NCBI RefSeq assembly: GCF_000585355.1
Contig: NZ_KK073873.1
Span: 3,019,703 to 3,083,702, forward strand
DNA: 64,000 bases
Reading direction: 5' to 3'
From: Xylanibacter oryzae DSM 17970
Lineage (GTDB): Bacteria > Bacteroidota > Bacteroidia > Bacteroidales > Bacteroidaceae
Positions 17,930-27,853 of this stretch are shown piece after piece. The notes below the pieces were generated by a model. That model was not told the DNA's origin and ran no database searches. It was given only the letters and a program-made list of their open reading frames with translations. The number at the start of each line of letters is the position of its first letter. The first letter of the stretch is position 1. The translations under genes and the position numbers were made by a program.

Positions 17930-19111
17930 ATGAAATATAATCTGAGAATAATCACTGTTTCATTATTCCTACTACTATTTGGCATCGCTGTTAAGGCAGA
18001 TGATAAAAACGATATTTTCAATCCTGTTAATTCAGCAGTAACATCACAAACAATAGCTCCTGATGCCCGTGCCGGGGCAATGGGTGACGTCGGCGCTGCA
18101 ACAGATCCAGATGTAAATTCTCAATATTGGAATCCTGCAAAATATCCATTCTGCATAAGTCGTGCAGGTGTATCTCTTAATTACACTCCATGGCTTCGTC
18201 AGTTAGTTAACGATATGGATCTGGCTTATCTTTCAGGATATTATAGGATTGGAGATCATAGTGCTGTATCAGGTTCTTTGCGTTATTTCTCATTAGGTGA
18301 GGTAATGACATCTAGTGATGCAAGTGGCAGTAATGATATGACTATAAAACCTTATGAGATGTCTATGGATGTTGCATATTCTCTTATGTTGAGCGAAAAG
18401 TTTTCAATTGCAGCTGCTGTAAGATGGATATACTCAGATCTAACATATGATTATACAGAAGATACATCACCTGGATCAGCTTTTGCTGCAGATATAGCAT
18501 GTTATTATAATGACTATCTGAATATAGGCAATCGTGAATGTCAGTTGGGTCTTGGTATGAACATCAGTAATATTGGTAGTAAAATATCGTTTGGAGGTTC
18601 AGATAATAAAGAATTTATTCCAACAAATCTTCGTATAGGAGCAGCTCTTATGGTGCCTATTGATGCCTATAATCGTTTTACTATTGCAGCTGATGCGAAT
18701 AAACTTCTTGTACCTACTGTGCCAAAGATAAAGGATGGTGAAACCCAAGAGCAATATGAACAACGTAAGCAAAAAGATTATTATGATTTGTCGCCTATAA
18801 GTGGAATATTCAAGAGTTTTTCTGATGCTCCCGGTGGATTCAAAGAAGAAATGCAAGAGATACAGTGGAGTTTAGGAGGCGAATATGTTTATAATGATAA
18901 GTTCTCTCTACGTGCAGGATATCATGATCAGGCTGCAAATAAAGGTAATTTGAAATATTTTACAGTTGGTGCCGGTTTCAAAATGAATGTTTTCTCTCTC
19001 GATTGTGCTTACGTCATTGCTACTGCAAAAAGTAATCCATTGGACCAGACACTTCGTTTCACTTTATCATTTGATATGGACGGAATTAAAGATCTTTTTA
19101 AAAGAAAATAA
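17930..19111 (+). CDS. porV: Type IX secretion system outer-membrane protein PorV (LptO)
   Basis: The protein is 393 residues with a signal peptide ending near residue 23. The conserved APDARAGAMGDVGAATDPDVNSQ region and a NPAKYPF motif are typical of PorV/PorQ proteins of the FadL-like barrel family. Alternating hydrophobic strands run to the C-terminus, as in a beta barrel. PorV binds T9SS cargo leaving the SprA translocon and shuttles it to the PorU attachment complex. It follows porU by 91 nt, and its stop overlaps the ispF start (TAATG). Confidence 0.92.
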   Translation: MKYNLRIITVSLFLLLFGIAVKADDKNDIFNPVNSAVTSQTIAPDARAGAMGDVGAATDPDVNSQYWNPAKYPFCISRAGVSLNYTPWLRQLVNDMDLAYLSGYYRIGDHSAVSGSLRYFSLGEVMTSSDASGSNDMTIKPYEMSMDVAYSLMLSEKFSIAAAVRWIYSDLTYDYTEDTSPGSAFAADIACYYNDYLNIGNRECQLGLGMNISNIGSKISFGGSDNKEFIPTNLRIGAALMVPIDAYNRFTIAADANKLLVPTVPKIKDGETQEQYEQRKQKDYYDLSPISGIFKSFSDAPGGFKEEMQEIQWSLGGEYVYNDKFSLRAGYHDQAANKGNLKYFTVGAGFKMNVFSLDCAYVIATAKSNPLDQTLRFTLSFDMDGIKDLFKRK

Positions 19112-19590
19112 TGAAGATAAGAGTTGGATTAGGATATGATGTCCACCAGTTGGTGGAAGGCCGTGAACTGTGGTTAGGCGGTATAAAAATAGATCATACT
19201 TTGGGTCTATTAGGACATAGTGATGCAGATGTACTCATTCATGCTATATGTGATGCACTACTTGGTGCTGCTAATATGCGTGATATAGGTTACCATTTCC
19301 CTGATACATCAGCAGAAACATTAAATGTAGACAGCAAAATTCTGCTTGATAAGACCGTAAAGTTAATTGCCACAAAGGGATATTCTATAGGTAATATAGA
19401 TGCAACTATATGCGCAGAACGTCCTAAAATAAATCCACACGTTCCTTCCATTAAAAAATGTCTCTCTAGTGTTATGGGAATAGATGAGGATGATATATCT
19501 ATTAAGGCTACTACAACAGAAAAATTAGGATTTACAGGAAGAGAAGAAGGTATCTCCGCTTATGCTGTAGTGCTAATACAAAAGTCTTAA
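19111..19590 (+). CDS. ispF: 2-C-methyl-D-erythritol 2,4-cyclodiphosphate synthase
   Basis: This 159-residue protein is of normal length. GLGYDVHQLVEGR supplies the zinc ligands D and H, LLGHSDADVLIHAICDALLG the third zinc ligand and substrate loop, and KATTTEKLGFTGREEG the C-terminal signature. It catalyses the cyclisation step of the MEP isoprenoid pathway in the cytoplasm. It is translationally coupled to porV by an overlapping stop and start. The polysaccharide-locus IspD-like gene at 8.05 kb is probably not its pathway partner. Confidence 0.96.
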   Translation: MKIRVGLGYDVHQLVEGRELWLGGIKIDHTLGLLGHSDADVLIHAICDALLGAANMRDIGYHFPDTSAETLNVDSKILLDKTVKLIATKGYSIGNIDATICAERPKINPHVPSIKKCLSSVMGIDEDDISIKATTTEKLGFTGREEGISAYAVVLIQKS

Positions 19591-19637
19591 GACTAGTTAC
19601 AAAAACTATACTTTTTCGTCCTTGTAATTAAAATACA

Positions 19638-20564
19638 ATGATGAAAAAGTATATTTACCTCTTTATAATACAAATATTAATCTCATTATATTCATGTGGT
19701 GGACAAAAAGATATATATATGTATACGTCTTTCCATGAACCAGCAGATCAAGGTTTACGTTTTCTGTATAGTATTGACGGGGCACATTGGGATTCAATTC
19801 CTGGGGTTTGGCTAAAGCCTGAAGTCGGATTGCAGAAAGTAATGCGCGATCCATCAATCATCCGTACTGCAGATGGAATATACCGTTTGGTATGGACATC
19901 AAGTTGGAAAGGTGATAGAGGATTCGGTTATTCATGTAGTAGGGATTTGATACATTGGAGTGACGAACGTTTTATTAGCGTGATGACTGATACCTCTACA
20001 GTTAATGTATGGGCTCCTGAATTATTCTACGATGACACTAGATGTGAAACAATGATAGTTTGGGCATCTTGTGTGCCGCATAAATTTGAAAGAGGCTTAG
20101 AGGATGAGGACAATAATCATCGTCTATATTATACCACAACAAAAGATTTCAAAACGTTTTCAAAAGCACATTTGTTATTTGATACGCACTTTAGTGCTAT
20201 AGATGCGATGATCCTAAAAAGGGAAAATAATGAATATGTTATGGTCTTGAAAGACAATACTCGCAATAACCGTAATCTGAAAGTTTCATTTGCTAAGAAT
20301 CCCCATGGACCATGGACAGAACCTTCTGCACCAATAACTGAAGATTTTGTTGAGGGCCCAACAGTTGCAAATACAGGTAAAGGGTATATCATATATTATG
20401 ATAGGTATAGAAGAGGTGACTTTGGAGCTTTAAAGACATCCGATTTCCGCAATTTTACGGATTATACCGATAGTATATCAGTGCCAATGCTGCATAAGCA
20501 TGGAACAATATTCCGTGCCCCGGAAAAGATTGTAAGAGAAATGTTGAAATTGCATAAACAATGA
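19638..20564 (+). CDS. GH43-like five-bladed propeller glycosidase, lipoprotein
   Basis: A lipoprotein signal ends at LYSCGG (C20), so the enzyme is probably anchored in the periplasm or at the surface. Residues 65-75 carry a VMRDPSII motif, whose aspartate (D71) fits the GH43 general base. APELFYDD, IDAMILKREN and EGPTV follow at propeller-blade spacing. At 308 residues it is a single catalytic domain. It overlaps the next gene by 4 nt and opens the first pectinase operon. An arabinofuranosidase- or galactosidase-type activity on pectin side chains is inferred from context only. Confidence 0.75.
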   Translation: MMKKYIYLFIIQILISLYSCGGQKDIYMYTSFHEPADQGLRFLYSIDGAHWDSIPGVWLKPEVGLQKVMRDPSIIRTADGIYRLVWTSSWKGDRGFGYSCSRDLIHWSDERFISVMTDTSTVNVWAPELFYDDTRCETMIVWASCVPHKFERGLEDEDNNHRLYYTTTKDFKTFSKAHLLFDTHFSAIDAMILKRENNEYVMVLKDNTRNNRNLKVSFAKNPHGPWTEPSAPITEDFVEGPTVANTGKGYIIYYDRYRRGDFGALKTSDFRNFTDYTDSISVPMLHKHGTIFRAPEKIVREMLKLHKQ

Positions 20565-23500
20565 AAATAAGAAATATTCTTCTGTTAAGCGTGTCTTGTC
20601 TGTCTTTATCTTTTGTTACAGCACAAGACAAAGTACATTATACAGGTGATAAAATGAGCAATCCGTCATTTCATGATGGTGCATTATCTCCTGTTGTTGG
20701 AGTTCATAATATACAGATCTTACGTGCTAACCGTGAACATCCATCTGCTGTTAATGGAAATGGATGGACATACAATCATCAACCGATGATGGCTTATTGG
20801 AATGGAAAGTTTTATGTACATTATCTTTCAGATCCACAAAGTGAGCATGTACCACCTTCGCATACAATGTTACAAACTTCTTCAGATGGTTATCATTGGA
20901 GTAATCCTGTAGAATTGTTCCCTGAATATAAGGTTCCGGAAGGCTACAGCAAGGAAGGTATAAAAGAAAAGGCCCATAATCTAATAGCTATAATGCATCA
21001 GCGGGTAGGCTTTTATGTTTCTAAAAGTGGAAAACTTATAGCTATGGGTAATTATGGGGTAGCACTTAACCCTAAGGATGATCCCAATGACGGAAATGGT
21101 ATAGGTAGGGTAGTAAGAGAAATACATAAGGATGGAACATTTGGACCTATCTATTTTATATATTATAATCATGCCTTTAATCAACAGAATACAGATTTCC
21201 CATATTATAAGAAAGCAAACAGTGGTATGCGTAAGGCTTGCGAAGAGATTCTTGCTAATCCACGCTACAGAATGCAGTGGGTTGAAGAAGCAGATAGAAA
21301 TGATTCGATAATTCCACTTAATAAGCCATATAAAGCCTACAATGACTATACTTTACCTGATGGTAGACTGGCTTGTCTCTGGAAGCATGCATTGACATCT
21401 ATAAGCAGTGACGGTGGAAAGACTTGGGCCGAACCGGTTGAAAGAGCGAAGGGTTTTGTAAATAGTAATGCCAAAATATGGGGGCAACGACTTGCGGACG
21501 GATCTTATGCTACTGTTTATAATCCATCAGAGTATCGTTGGCCGCTTGCTATATCTTTAAGTAAAGATGGACTGGAATATACAACATTGAATCTTGTTTG
21601 TGGCGAAGTCCCTCCAATGCGCTATGGAGGTAACTATAAATCATATGGTCCGCAATATGTACGTGGAATACAAGAAGGTAATGGAAAACCTATTGATAAT
21701 GATATGTGGGTATCTTATAGTATGAATAAAGAGGATATATGGGTATCAAGAATACCAGTCCCTGTTCAGACAGAAGCACATAGTCAGGCGTCAGACGATT
21801 TTTCTAAATATAATTCATTGAGTCAACTTACCCAATGGAATATATATTCGCCTTTGTTGGCTCCTGTATCTATTGATGGTAAATGGCTTGTACTAAAAGA
21901 TAAGGATCCTTTTGATTATGCAAGGATAGAGCGTAAGATACCAGAAACTAAAGAACTATCTGTTTGTTTTGAAATGCAGGCATCACAGAACAGTAATGGA
22001 TTATTGCAGATTGAGTTTCTTGATGATAATGGAACAGCCTGCTCACGTCTTGAATTGACCGGTGATAGTCTATTTCAGGCTAAGAGTGGGGCGAGATCTG
22101 GCAGATTGATTAATTATGTTCCAGGTAAGACATATGGTGTAAAAGCTTTATTATCAGTAGCCAATCGTATGATTACTGTTTATGTAGATGGCAAAAAAGT
22201 AGGTCAACGTATGTTCTTTGCCCCAGTGCACTCGATAGATAGAATAATGTTTCGTACTGGCAGTCAGCGTATAACACCTACAATAGATACCCCAGCCGAT
22301 TTCTATGGAATACTAGATAGAACAGGAGAAGAGGATACACTTGCTGAATATCGTATAGCCAACTTTAAGACAGAATCCATGGATGTAGACTCAGGAGCTG
22401 CAATATTAAAGTATAAAGATTTCAAACACTATGTTGATTATTTTAACAACATGGAAGATGAGAACATTGTTCAGGCTATACCGAACTCTCAGTCATGGCA
22501 ATGGATGCAGGAAAATATACCTCTTTTTGAATGTCCTCAGAAAAACTTTGAACAGATGTATTACTATCGTTGGTGGACTCTTCGCAAACATATAGAAAAA
22601 ACATCTGCAGGTTATGCAATGACGGAGTTCCTTGTTCAACGTACCTATGCAGACAAATATAATCTTATAGCTTCTGCGGTAGGTCATCATATTCATGAGA
22701 GTCGTTGGCTTCGCAATCCTATTTATATGGATCAGGCTATTAATACATGGTTTCATGGTAATAATGGAGGGCCTATGTCTAAAATAGGTAAATACAGTTC
22801 TTGGATAGCAGCATCTGTTTGGGATAGATACCTTGTTGATGGCCGAAAAGATTACATTGCAGGACTGAAAAAAGATCTAGAATGGGAGTATGGAACATGG
22901 GAGAAAAGTCACCGTCTCAATAATGGATTGTATTGGCAGTCGGATGTTCAGGATGCTATGGAAGAAACCATAAGTGGCGGCCGAAAGAAACAATATGCGC
23001 GTCCTTCAATCAATAGTTATATGTATGGAAATGCTCGTGCTCTGGCTAATATTGGAATCCTTGTTGGAGATAAACAATTGCAAACATTATATACTCATAA
23101 AGCAGACACCATTAAACATCTGGTAGAAAGTCTTTTATGGAATGACAAACATCATTTTTTTGAAACTCTGTATCCAGATTCCTCATCTAATGTAAGAGAA
23201 GCAATCGGTTTTATTCCATGGTATTTTAATATGCCAGATGATAATATTAAATATAGCATAGCATGGCAGCAGGTTGCTGATGAGAGTGGCTTTTCTGCAC
23301 CTTATGGACTTACAACTGCCGAACGGCGTCATCCTATGTTTCGTACTCATGGAGTAGGTAAGTGTGAGTGGGACGGAGCTGTATGGCCTTTTGCAACATC
23401 CCAGACTCTTACTGCTATGGCTAATTATATAAATAATTATTCAAATCCGGTGATAGGGGATAGTGTGTTTTTCTCTCAAATGGAAAAATATGTGCAGAGC

Positions 23501-23872
23501 CAAACTCACCGTGGATTGCCATATATTGGTGAATATCTAGATGAAACTACAGGTTACTGGTTAAAGGGTGATCTTGAGCGAAGTCGTTATTATAATCATT
23601 CTACTTTTAATGACCTTATAATTAGTGGAATAATAGGTTTGCGTCCTCGCGCTGATAATACAATAGAAATAAATCCACTTATCCCTGCTGATAAATGGCC
23701 GTGGTTCTGTCTTGATGATGTACTTTATCATGGTCATAACCTAAGTGTGGTATGGGATAAAAATGGTGATAAATATCATGTAGGGAAAGGTTTTAGTATA
23801 TTTATTGACGGTAAAAAGGTATGTACATATAGCAATCTTGGGAAAGTAATTTTAAAAGATATATTAAAATAA
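20561..23872 (+). CDS. Two-domain glycosidase, GH143 + GH142-like (RG-II chain D type)
   Basis: A signal peptide (residues 1-22) is followed by a sialidase-like propeller to about residue 400, with Asp-box-like SSDGYHWS and SSDGGKTW. A beta-sandwich linker with a DDFSKYNS start runs to about 600. An (alpha/alpha)6-type domain fills the C-terminal 450 residues (GKYSSWIAASVWDR, GVGKCEWDGAVWPFA, YNHSTFND). This architecture and length match, from memory, Bacteroides BT1020, in which GH143 cleaves the acidic Dha sugar and GH142 the beta-L-arabinofuranose of RG-II chain D. It overlaps the GH43-like gene by 4 nt and lies 1 nt before a GH78 gene. Family assignment is by architecture and context. Confidence 0.75.
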   Translation: MKIRNILLLSVSCLSLSFVTAQDKVHYTGDKMSNPSFHDGALSPVVGVHNIQILRANREHPSAVNGNGWTYNHQPMMAYWNGKFYVHYLSDPQSEHVPPSHTMLQTSSDGYHWSNPVELFPEYKVPEGYSKEGIKEKAHNLIAIMHQRVGFYVSKSGKLIAMGNYGVALNPKDDPNDGNGIGRVVREIHKDGTFGPIYFIYYNHAFNQQNTDFPYYKKANSGMRKACEEILANPRYRMQWVEEADRNDSIIPLNKPYKAYNDYTLPDGRLACLWKHALTSISSDGGKTWAEPVERAKGFVNSNAKIWGQRLADGSYATVYNPSEYRWPLAISLSKDGLEYTTLNLVCGEVPPMRYGGNYKSYGPQYVRGIQEGNGKPIDNDMWVSYSMNKEDIWVSRIPVPVQTEAHSQASDDFSKYNSLSQLTQWNIYSPLLAPVSIDGKWLVLKDKDPFDYARIERKIPETKELSVCFEMQASQNSNGLLQIEFLDDNGTACSRLELTGDSLFQAKSGARSGRLINYVPGKTYGVKALLSVANRMITVYVDGKKVGQRMFFAPVHSIDRIMFRTGSQRITPTIDTPADFYGILDRTGEEDTLAEYRIANFKTESMDVDSGAAILKYKDFKHYVDYFNNMEDENIVQAIPNSQSWQWMQENIPLFECPQKNFEQMYYYRWWTLRKHIEKTSAGYAMTEFLVQRTYADKYNLIASAVGHHIHESRWLRNPIYMDQAINTWFHGNNGGPMSKIGKYSSWIAASVWDRYLVDGRKDYIAGLKKDLEWEYGTWEKSHRLNNGLYWQSDVQDAMEETISGGRKKQYARPSINSYMYGNARALANIGILVGDKQLQTLYTHKADTIKHLVESLLWNDKHHFFETLYPDSSSNVREAIGFIPWYFNMPDDNIKYSIAWQQVADESGFSAPYGLTTAERRHPMFRTHGVGKCEWDGAVWPFATSQTLTAMANYINNYSNPVIGDSVFFSQMEKYVQSQTHRGLPYIGEYLDETTGYWLKGDLERSRYYNHSTFNDLIISGIIGLRPRADNTIEINPLIPADKWPWFCLDDVLYHGHNLSVVWDKNGDKYHVGKGFSIFIDGKKVCTYSNLGKVILKDILK

Positions 23873-23873
23873 A

Positions 23874-26555
23874 ATGAAGAGGCCTCTTTTCATTACGATA
23901 ATGTTTCTGTTTCTGTTGCCCTTGTCGCTTATTGCCAAAGGACTTTCAGTTACCCGTATTACATGTGAACATAAAGATGGACTTGTTATTACAGACAATA
24001 ACACGCCGAAACTTGGATGGCAATTGGTCTCTAATGAAAACGGAACAAAACAGTCGGCTTATGAAATTGAGGTATACAACAAAATTAACGACTCTATAGT
24101 ATACTCTAGCAAAAAAGTTATTACAGACTCCAGTCAATTGATACCTGTACCACTTTATGATGGAAAGTTCGCGTGGAGAGTAAGAGTATGGGATGAATCT
24201 GATAATGTTTCATATTGGAGTAATTACCAGTCATTCATAATAGAGAATCCTCAAAAAGTATTTGGCAATTCAGTATGGATTGGAGCTGTGCCTAATGCTA
24301 AATATCCCAATGATACACTTTCAAACAGAAGTATATTTTTGCGTAAGGATTTTAGTTTGCATAACAAAGTAAAACAGGCATATGTATATGTGTGTGGATT
24401 AGGATTCTATGAATTATCAATCAATGCAAGAAAAGTTGGAGACTCGGAGTTCGCTCCTTTGTGGAGCAATTATGATAAATCTGTTTTTTACAACACTTAT
24501 GATGTAACAGAGTATGTTCGGCAAGGAATAAATGCTATTCAAGCTATTTTGGGGAATGGATTCTATAATGAACGTGGTGGTAGGTATCATAAACTGATTA
24601 CCAATTATGGTCCACCAACCCTTAGGTTACGACTTGAGATAATATACGAAAACGAGAAGGGGAAAGAATATAAAACTTCGGAGATTGTAACTGATAATAG
24701 TTGGAAGTATGCTGTTAGTCCGATAACTTTCAATAGTATATATGGCGGAGAAGATTACGATGCTCGTCTTGAAACTCCAGCTCAATGGCTTAATGCCGTA
24801 TTGCAATGCTCCCCTAAAGGAATATTACGTCCGCAGTATGCAGAGCCTGTGAAGATTATGGAAACATATGGAGTAAAATCCATTACCCGCTTGTCCGAAC
24901 AGAATATTGTAAAGGCTTGTATTTCTACAAAAAGGACTGTTGATAAGTCTGCTTTTGTTTTAGATATGGGTCAGAACCTTGCCGGCTATCCACAATTTAC
25001 AGTTACCGGAACTCGTGGACAGAAAATAACTATTCTTGTATCAGAGACATTAACAGAACAGGGCGCTTGCAATCAGAAACAAACCGGACGTCCGTATTAT
25101 TATGTATATACTCTTAGAGGTGATAAGCCCGAGACTTGGCATCCGCGCTTTTCTTATTATGGTTTCCAATATATACAGGTAGAAGGAGCTGTAATGAAAG
25201 GACAACCAAATCCTAATAATCTTCCTGTAATAAATGAAATACATTCTTGTTTTGTGTATAACTCAGCTCGTGAGATATCTACCTTTGAGTGTTCAAACGA
25301 TTTGATAAACAAAACTCATAGGTTGATTGAGCGTGCTGTACGCAGCAATATGCAGGCTGTTTTTACTGATTGCCCTCATCGGGAAAAATTAGGTTGGCTT
25401 GAACAAGATTATCTTAATGGTACTGGATTGGCCTTGAATTATGATTTACCTGGCTTTATAGAGCAGACAATGCAAAATATTTCGGATGCTCAAATGGATA
25501 ATGGGGCTATTCCGACAACTGCTCCAGAATATGTAATATTCAAAGGTCCAGGTGTTGATGTCTTCAGAGAATCTCCTGAATGGAGTGGCACTTTTATATA
25601 TCTCCCATTTTTGTATTATGAGAAATACCATGATGATACTCTTATACATAAGTATTATCCGGCTATGAAAAGATATATAGATTACCTTAAATCACGTGCA
25701 AAAGATAATATATTGGATTTTGGATTGGGTGATTGGTATGATTATGGTCCTGGTAAATCTGGTTTCTCTAAGAATACACCAATATCTTTGGTTGCTACAG
25801 CTCATTATTATTTGTGGGTAAAATATATTATGATGGCATCTTCTTTTTGCCATAATGATAGTGATTTTATTATATATAGACAATTAGCTAATGATATAAA
25901 ATTTTCATTTAATAAGCACTTCTATAATAAAGTTACTCATCAGTATGGTTCTGGAAGTCAGACAAGCAACGCCATACCTCTGACAATGAAACTTAACTAT
26001 CCGACAGAGGAACCTTATTTACTTGCTAATCTCATCGCAGATATACAGAAACACGGTAATAGACTTACAACTGGCGATGTTGGTAATCTTTATCTTTTCC
26101 GTGCATTGTCTCAATATGGTAAAGATAGTTTATTATATCTTATGATTAACCATTATGATGTGCCAGGATATGGATATCAGATAAAGCAGGGAGCAACAAC
26201 TCTAACCGAACAATGGGATCCCAATCAGGGAGCATCTCGTAATCATTTTATGATGGGGCAGATAGACGAGTTTTTCTTTACCTCTTTAGCTGGTATTCCG
26301 GACTTTGACCCTCATATTATAGGTGACATTACTTATGTAAATGCGTCAACCGAAAATATTTATGGAAAATTATCAGCCTTCTGGATACTAAAAGGCAATG
26401 TATTTACGTATAATATAAAAGTACCTGTTGGAGGAACTGCTAATGTTAAACTTCCTGGAGAAAATGTAGTAAGGACTGTTGGCAGTGGCAGGTACACATT
26501 TACAGTTAAACTAAAAAAAGGAGAATATAAATTTAAAGATAAATGGACAAGATAA
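23874..26555 (+). CDS. GH78 alpha-L-rhamnosidase
   Basis: The 893-residue protein has a signal peptide (about 1-22) and the GH78 domain order: an N-terminal Ig-like domain, jelly-roll rhamnosidase_N (LGFYELSINARKVGDSEF), the concanavalin-like domain with DMGQNLAGY, and the six-hairpin catalytic barrel from about residue 490. The barrel carries DCPHREKLGWLEQD, the conserved catalytic-acid region. GHFxxG-like MMGQIDEFFF lies near residue 800. It removes terminal alpha-L-rhamnose and is secreted. It lies 1 nt after the GH142/143 gene and overlaps the esterase gene by 13 nt. RG-II carries several rhamnoses; which one is cut cannot be read. Confidence 0.9.
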   Translation: MKRPLFITIMFLFLLPLSLIAKGLSVTRITCEHKDGLVITDNNTPKLGWQLVSNENGTKQSAYEIEVYNKINDSIVYSSKKVITDSSQLIPVPLYDGKFAWRVRVWDESDNVSYWSNYQSFIIENPQKVFGNSVWIGAVPNAKYPNDTLSNRSIFLRKDFSLHNKVKQAYVYVCGLGFYELSINARKVGDSEFAPLWSNYDKSVFYNTYDVTEYVRQGINAIQAILGNGFYNERGGRYHKLITNYGPPTLRLRLEIIYENEKGKEYKTSEIVTDNSWKYAVSPITFNSIYGGEDYDARLETPAQWLNAVLQCSPKGILRPQYAEPVKIMETYGVKSITRLSEQNIVKACISTKRTVDKSAFVLDMGQNLAGYPQFTVTGTRGQKITILVSETLTEQGACNQKQTGRPYYYVYTLRGDKPETWHPRFSYYGFQYIQVEGAVMKGQPNPNNLPVINEIHSCFVYNSAREISTFECSNDLINKTHRLIERAVRSNMQAVFTDCPHREKLGWLEQDYLNGTGLALNYDLPGFIEQTMQNISDAQMDNGAIPTTAPEYVIFKGPGVDVFRESPEWSGTFIYLPFLYYEKYHDDTLIHKYYPAMKRYIDYLKSRAKDNILDFGLGDWYDYGPGKSGFSKNTPISLVATAHYYLWVKYIMMASSFCHNDSDFIIYRQLANDIKFSFNKHFYNKVTHQYGSGSQTSNAIPLTMKLNYPTEEPYLLANLIADIQKHGNRLTTGDVGNLYLFRALSQYGKDSLLYLMINHYDVPGYGYQIKQGATTLTEQWDPNQGASRNHFMMGQIDEFFFTSLAGIPDFDPHIIGDITYVNASTENIYGKLSAFWILKGNVFTYNIKVPVGGTANVKLPGENVVRTVGSGRYTFTVKLKKGEYKFKDKWTR

Positions 26556-27853
26556 AATCAATAATAATATCACTAGCGATTGCTGTTATACCAGTATCAT
26601 CGCTTAGAGCACAGACGTTCGAATCAAAGTATACAAAATCATTCAGTACTGTTATGAATGGTTTGGAAAAACGTTTCAATGTGAAGTTCAGATATAGTGT
26701 TGATACAGTGGGTCTAAAATTAACTTATGCAGATTTTCGTGTAAGAGCATATTCTTTAGACGAATCTCTGAGAAACATCCTGTCTCTATTTGATTTCAAT
26801 TATTGGAAACAGACGGATAAATTATATAAGATAAAACCATATGAGTATCCACGACGCCATGTAGAAGAGGGTGAAAAAATGCTTGCATATCTCAATACCC
26901 TATATTCTAATAAGGATCAATGGGAAATGCGTAGAGACAGTTTGCGTAAGTCTGTAAGGAATTTGCTTGGCATTGATCAACTGATGGATAGTCTTGTTCA
27001 TAAGAAACCTGTATTGTCTAAAATACGTAAATATGATGGATATACAGTACAAAATATATGTATAGAGACATTACCCGGACTTCATCTATTCGGCTCAATA
27101 TATTCACCTTCTACAAAGGGGAAGCATGCGCTTATCATATGTCCTGACGGACATTTCAACGGCGGCCGATATCGTGAAGATGAACAACTACGTCTTGCTA
27201 CGCTTGCCCGTATGGGCGCAGTGTGTTCAGACTTTGATCTTTATGGATGGGGCGAGTCTGAGAAGGAAGTCGGACTTGAGGCACACCAGACTAGTAGGGC
27301 ACATGTAGTTCAGGCAATGGATGGTTTGGTAATACTTGATTATTTATTGCATAACCGCAAGGATATAGATAGAAATCGTATAGGTGTTAATGGTGGCAGT
27401 GGAGGTGGAACTCATACAATACTACTTACTGTATTGGATAATCGTTTCACAGCATCTGCTCCAACGGTGAATCTTGCAAGTCACTTTGATGGTGGCTGTC
27501 CTTGTGAGAGTGGAAAGCCTGTACAACTGGCTTGTGGTGGAACATGTAATCCGGAATTAGCGGCCATGTTTGCTCCTCGTCCAATGCTTATTGTATCAGA
27601 TGGTGGTGATTGGACATCTAGTGTCCCTACTGTAGAATTCCCTTATTTGGAGAGAATATATGGATTCTATAATGCAAAAGATAAAGTCCGTAATGTGCAT
27701 TTACCTTCTGAACATCATGATTTTGGGCCAAACAAACGTAATGCTGTTTATGATTTCTTTATAGATGTATTCAAATTGGACCGTAAAAAGTTGGATGAGA
27801 GTAAGGTTACTGTTGTTTCTCCAGAAATTCTAAAAAGCAACTGTCTCAAATGA
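26543..27853 (+). CDS. STN domain fused to alpha/beta-hydrolase esterase (BT1017-like)
   Basis: A signal peptide ends near residue 24. Residues 30-110 look like an STN domain (short repeat with VDTVGLKLTYADFRV and SLDESLRNIL), as found at the N-terminus of TonB-dependent receptors and secretins. From about 160 the protein is an alpha/beta hydrolase with nucleophile motif NGGSGGGT (S286) and a C-terminal EHHDFG histidine. This resembles the acetyl-xylan-esterase-like fold and, as I recall, the RG-II pectin methylesterase BT1017. It overlaps the GH78 and ogt genes. Deacylation or demethylation of RG-II is inferred. An STN-esterase fusion is unusual. Confidence 0.72.
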   Translation: MDKIKSIIISLAIAVIPVSSLRAQTFESKYTKSFSTVMNGLEKRFNVKFRYSVDTVGLKLTYADFRVRAYSLDESLRNILSLFDFNYWKQTDKLYKIKPYEYPRRHVEEGEKMLAYLNTLYSNKDQWEMRRDSLRKSVRNLLGIDQLMDSLVHKKPVLSKIRKYDGYTVQNICIETLPGLHLFGSIYSPSTKGKHALIICPDGHFNGGRYREDEQLRLATLARMGAVCSDFDLYGWGESEKEVGLEAHQTSRAHVVQAMDGLVILDYLLHNRKDIDRNRIGVNGGSGGGTHTILLTVLDNRFTASAPTVNLASHFDGGCPCESGKPVQLACGGTCNPELAAMFAPRPMLIVSDGGDWTSSVPTVEFPYLERIYGFYNAKDKVRNVHLPSEHHDFGPNKRNAVYDFFIDVFKLDRKKLDESKVTVVSPEILKSNCLK

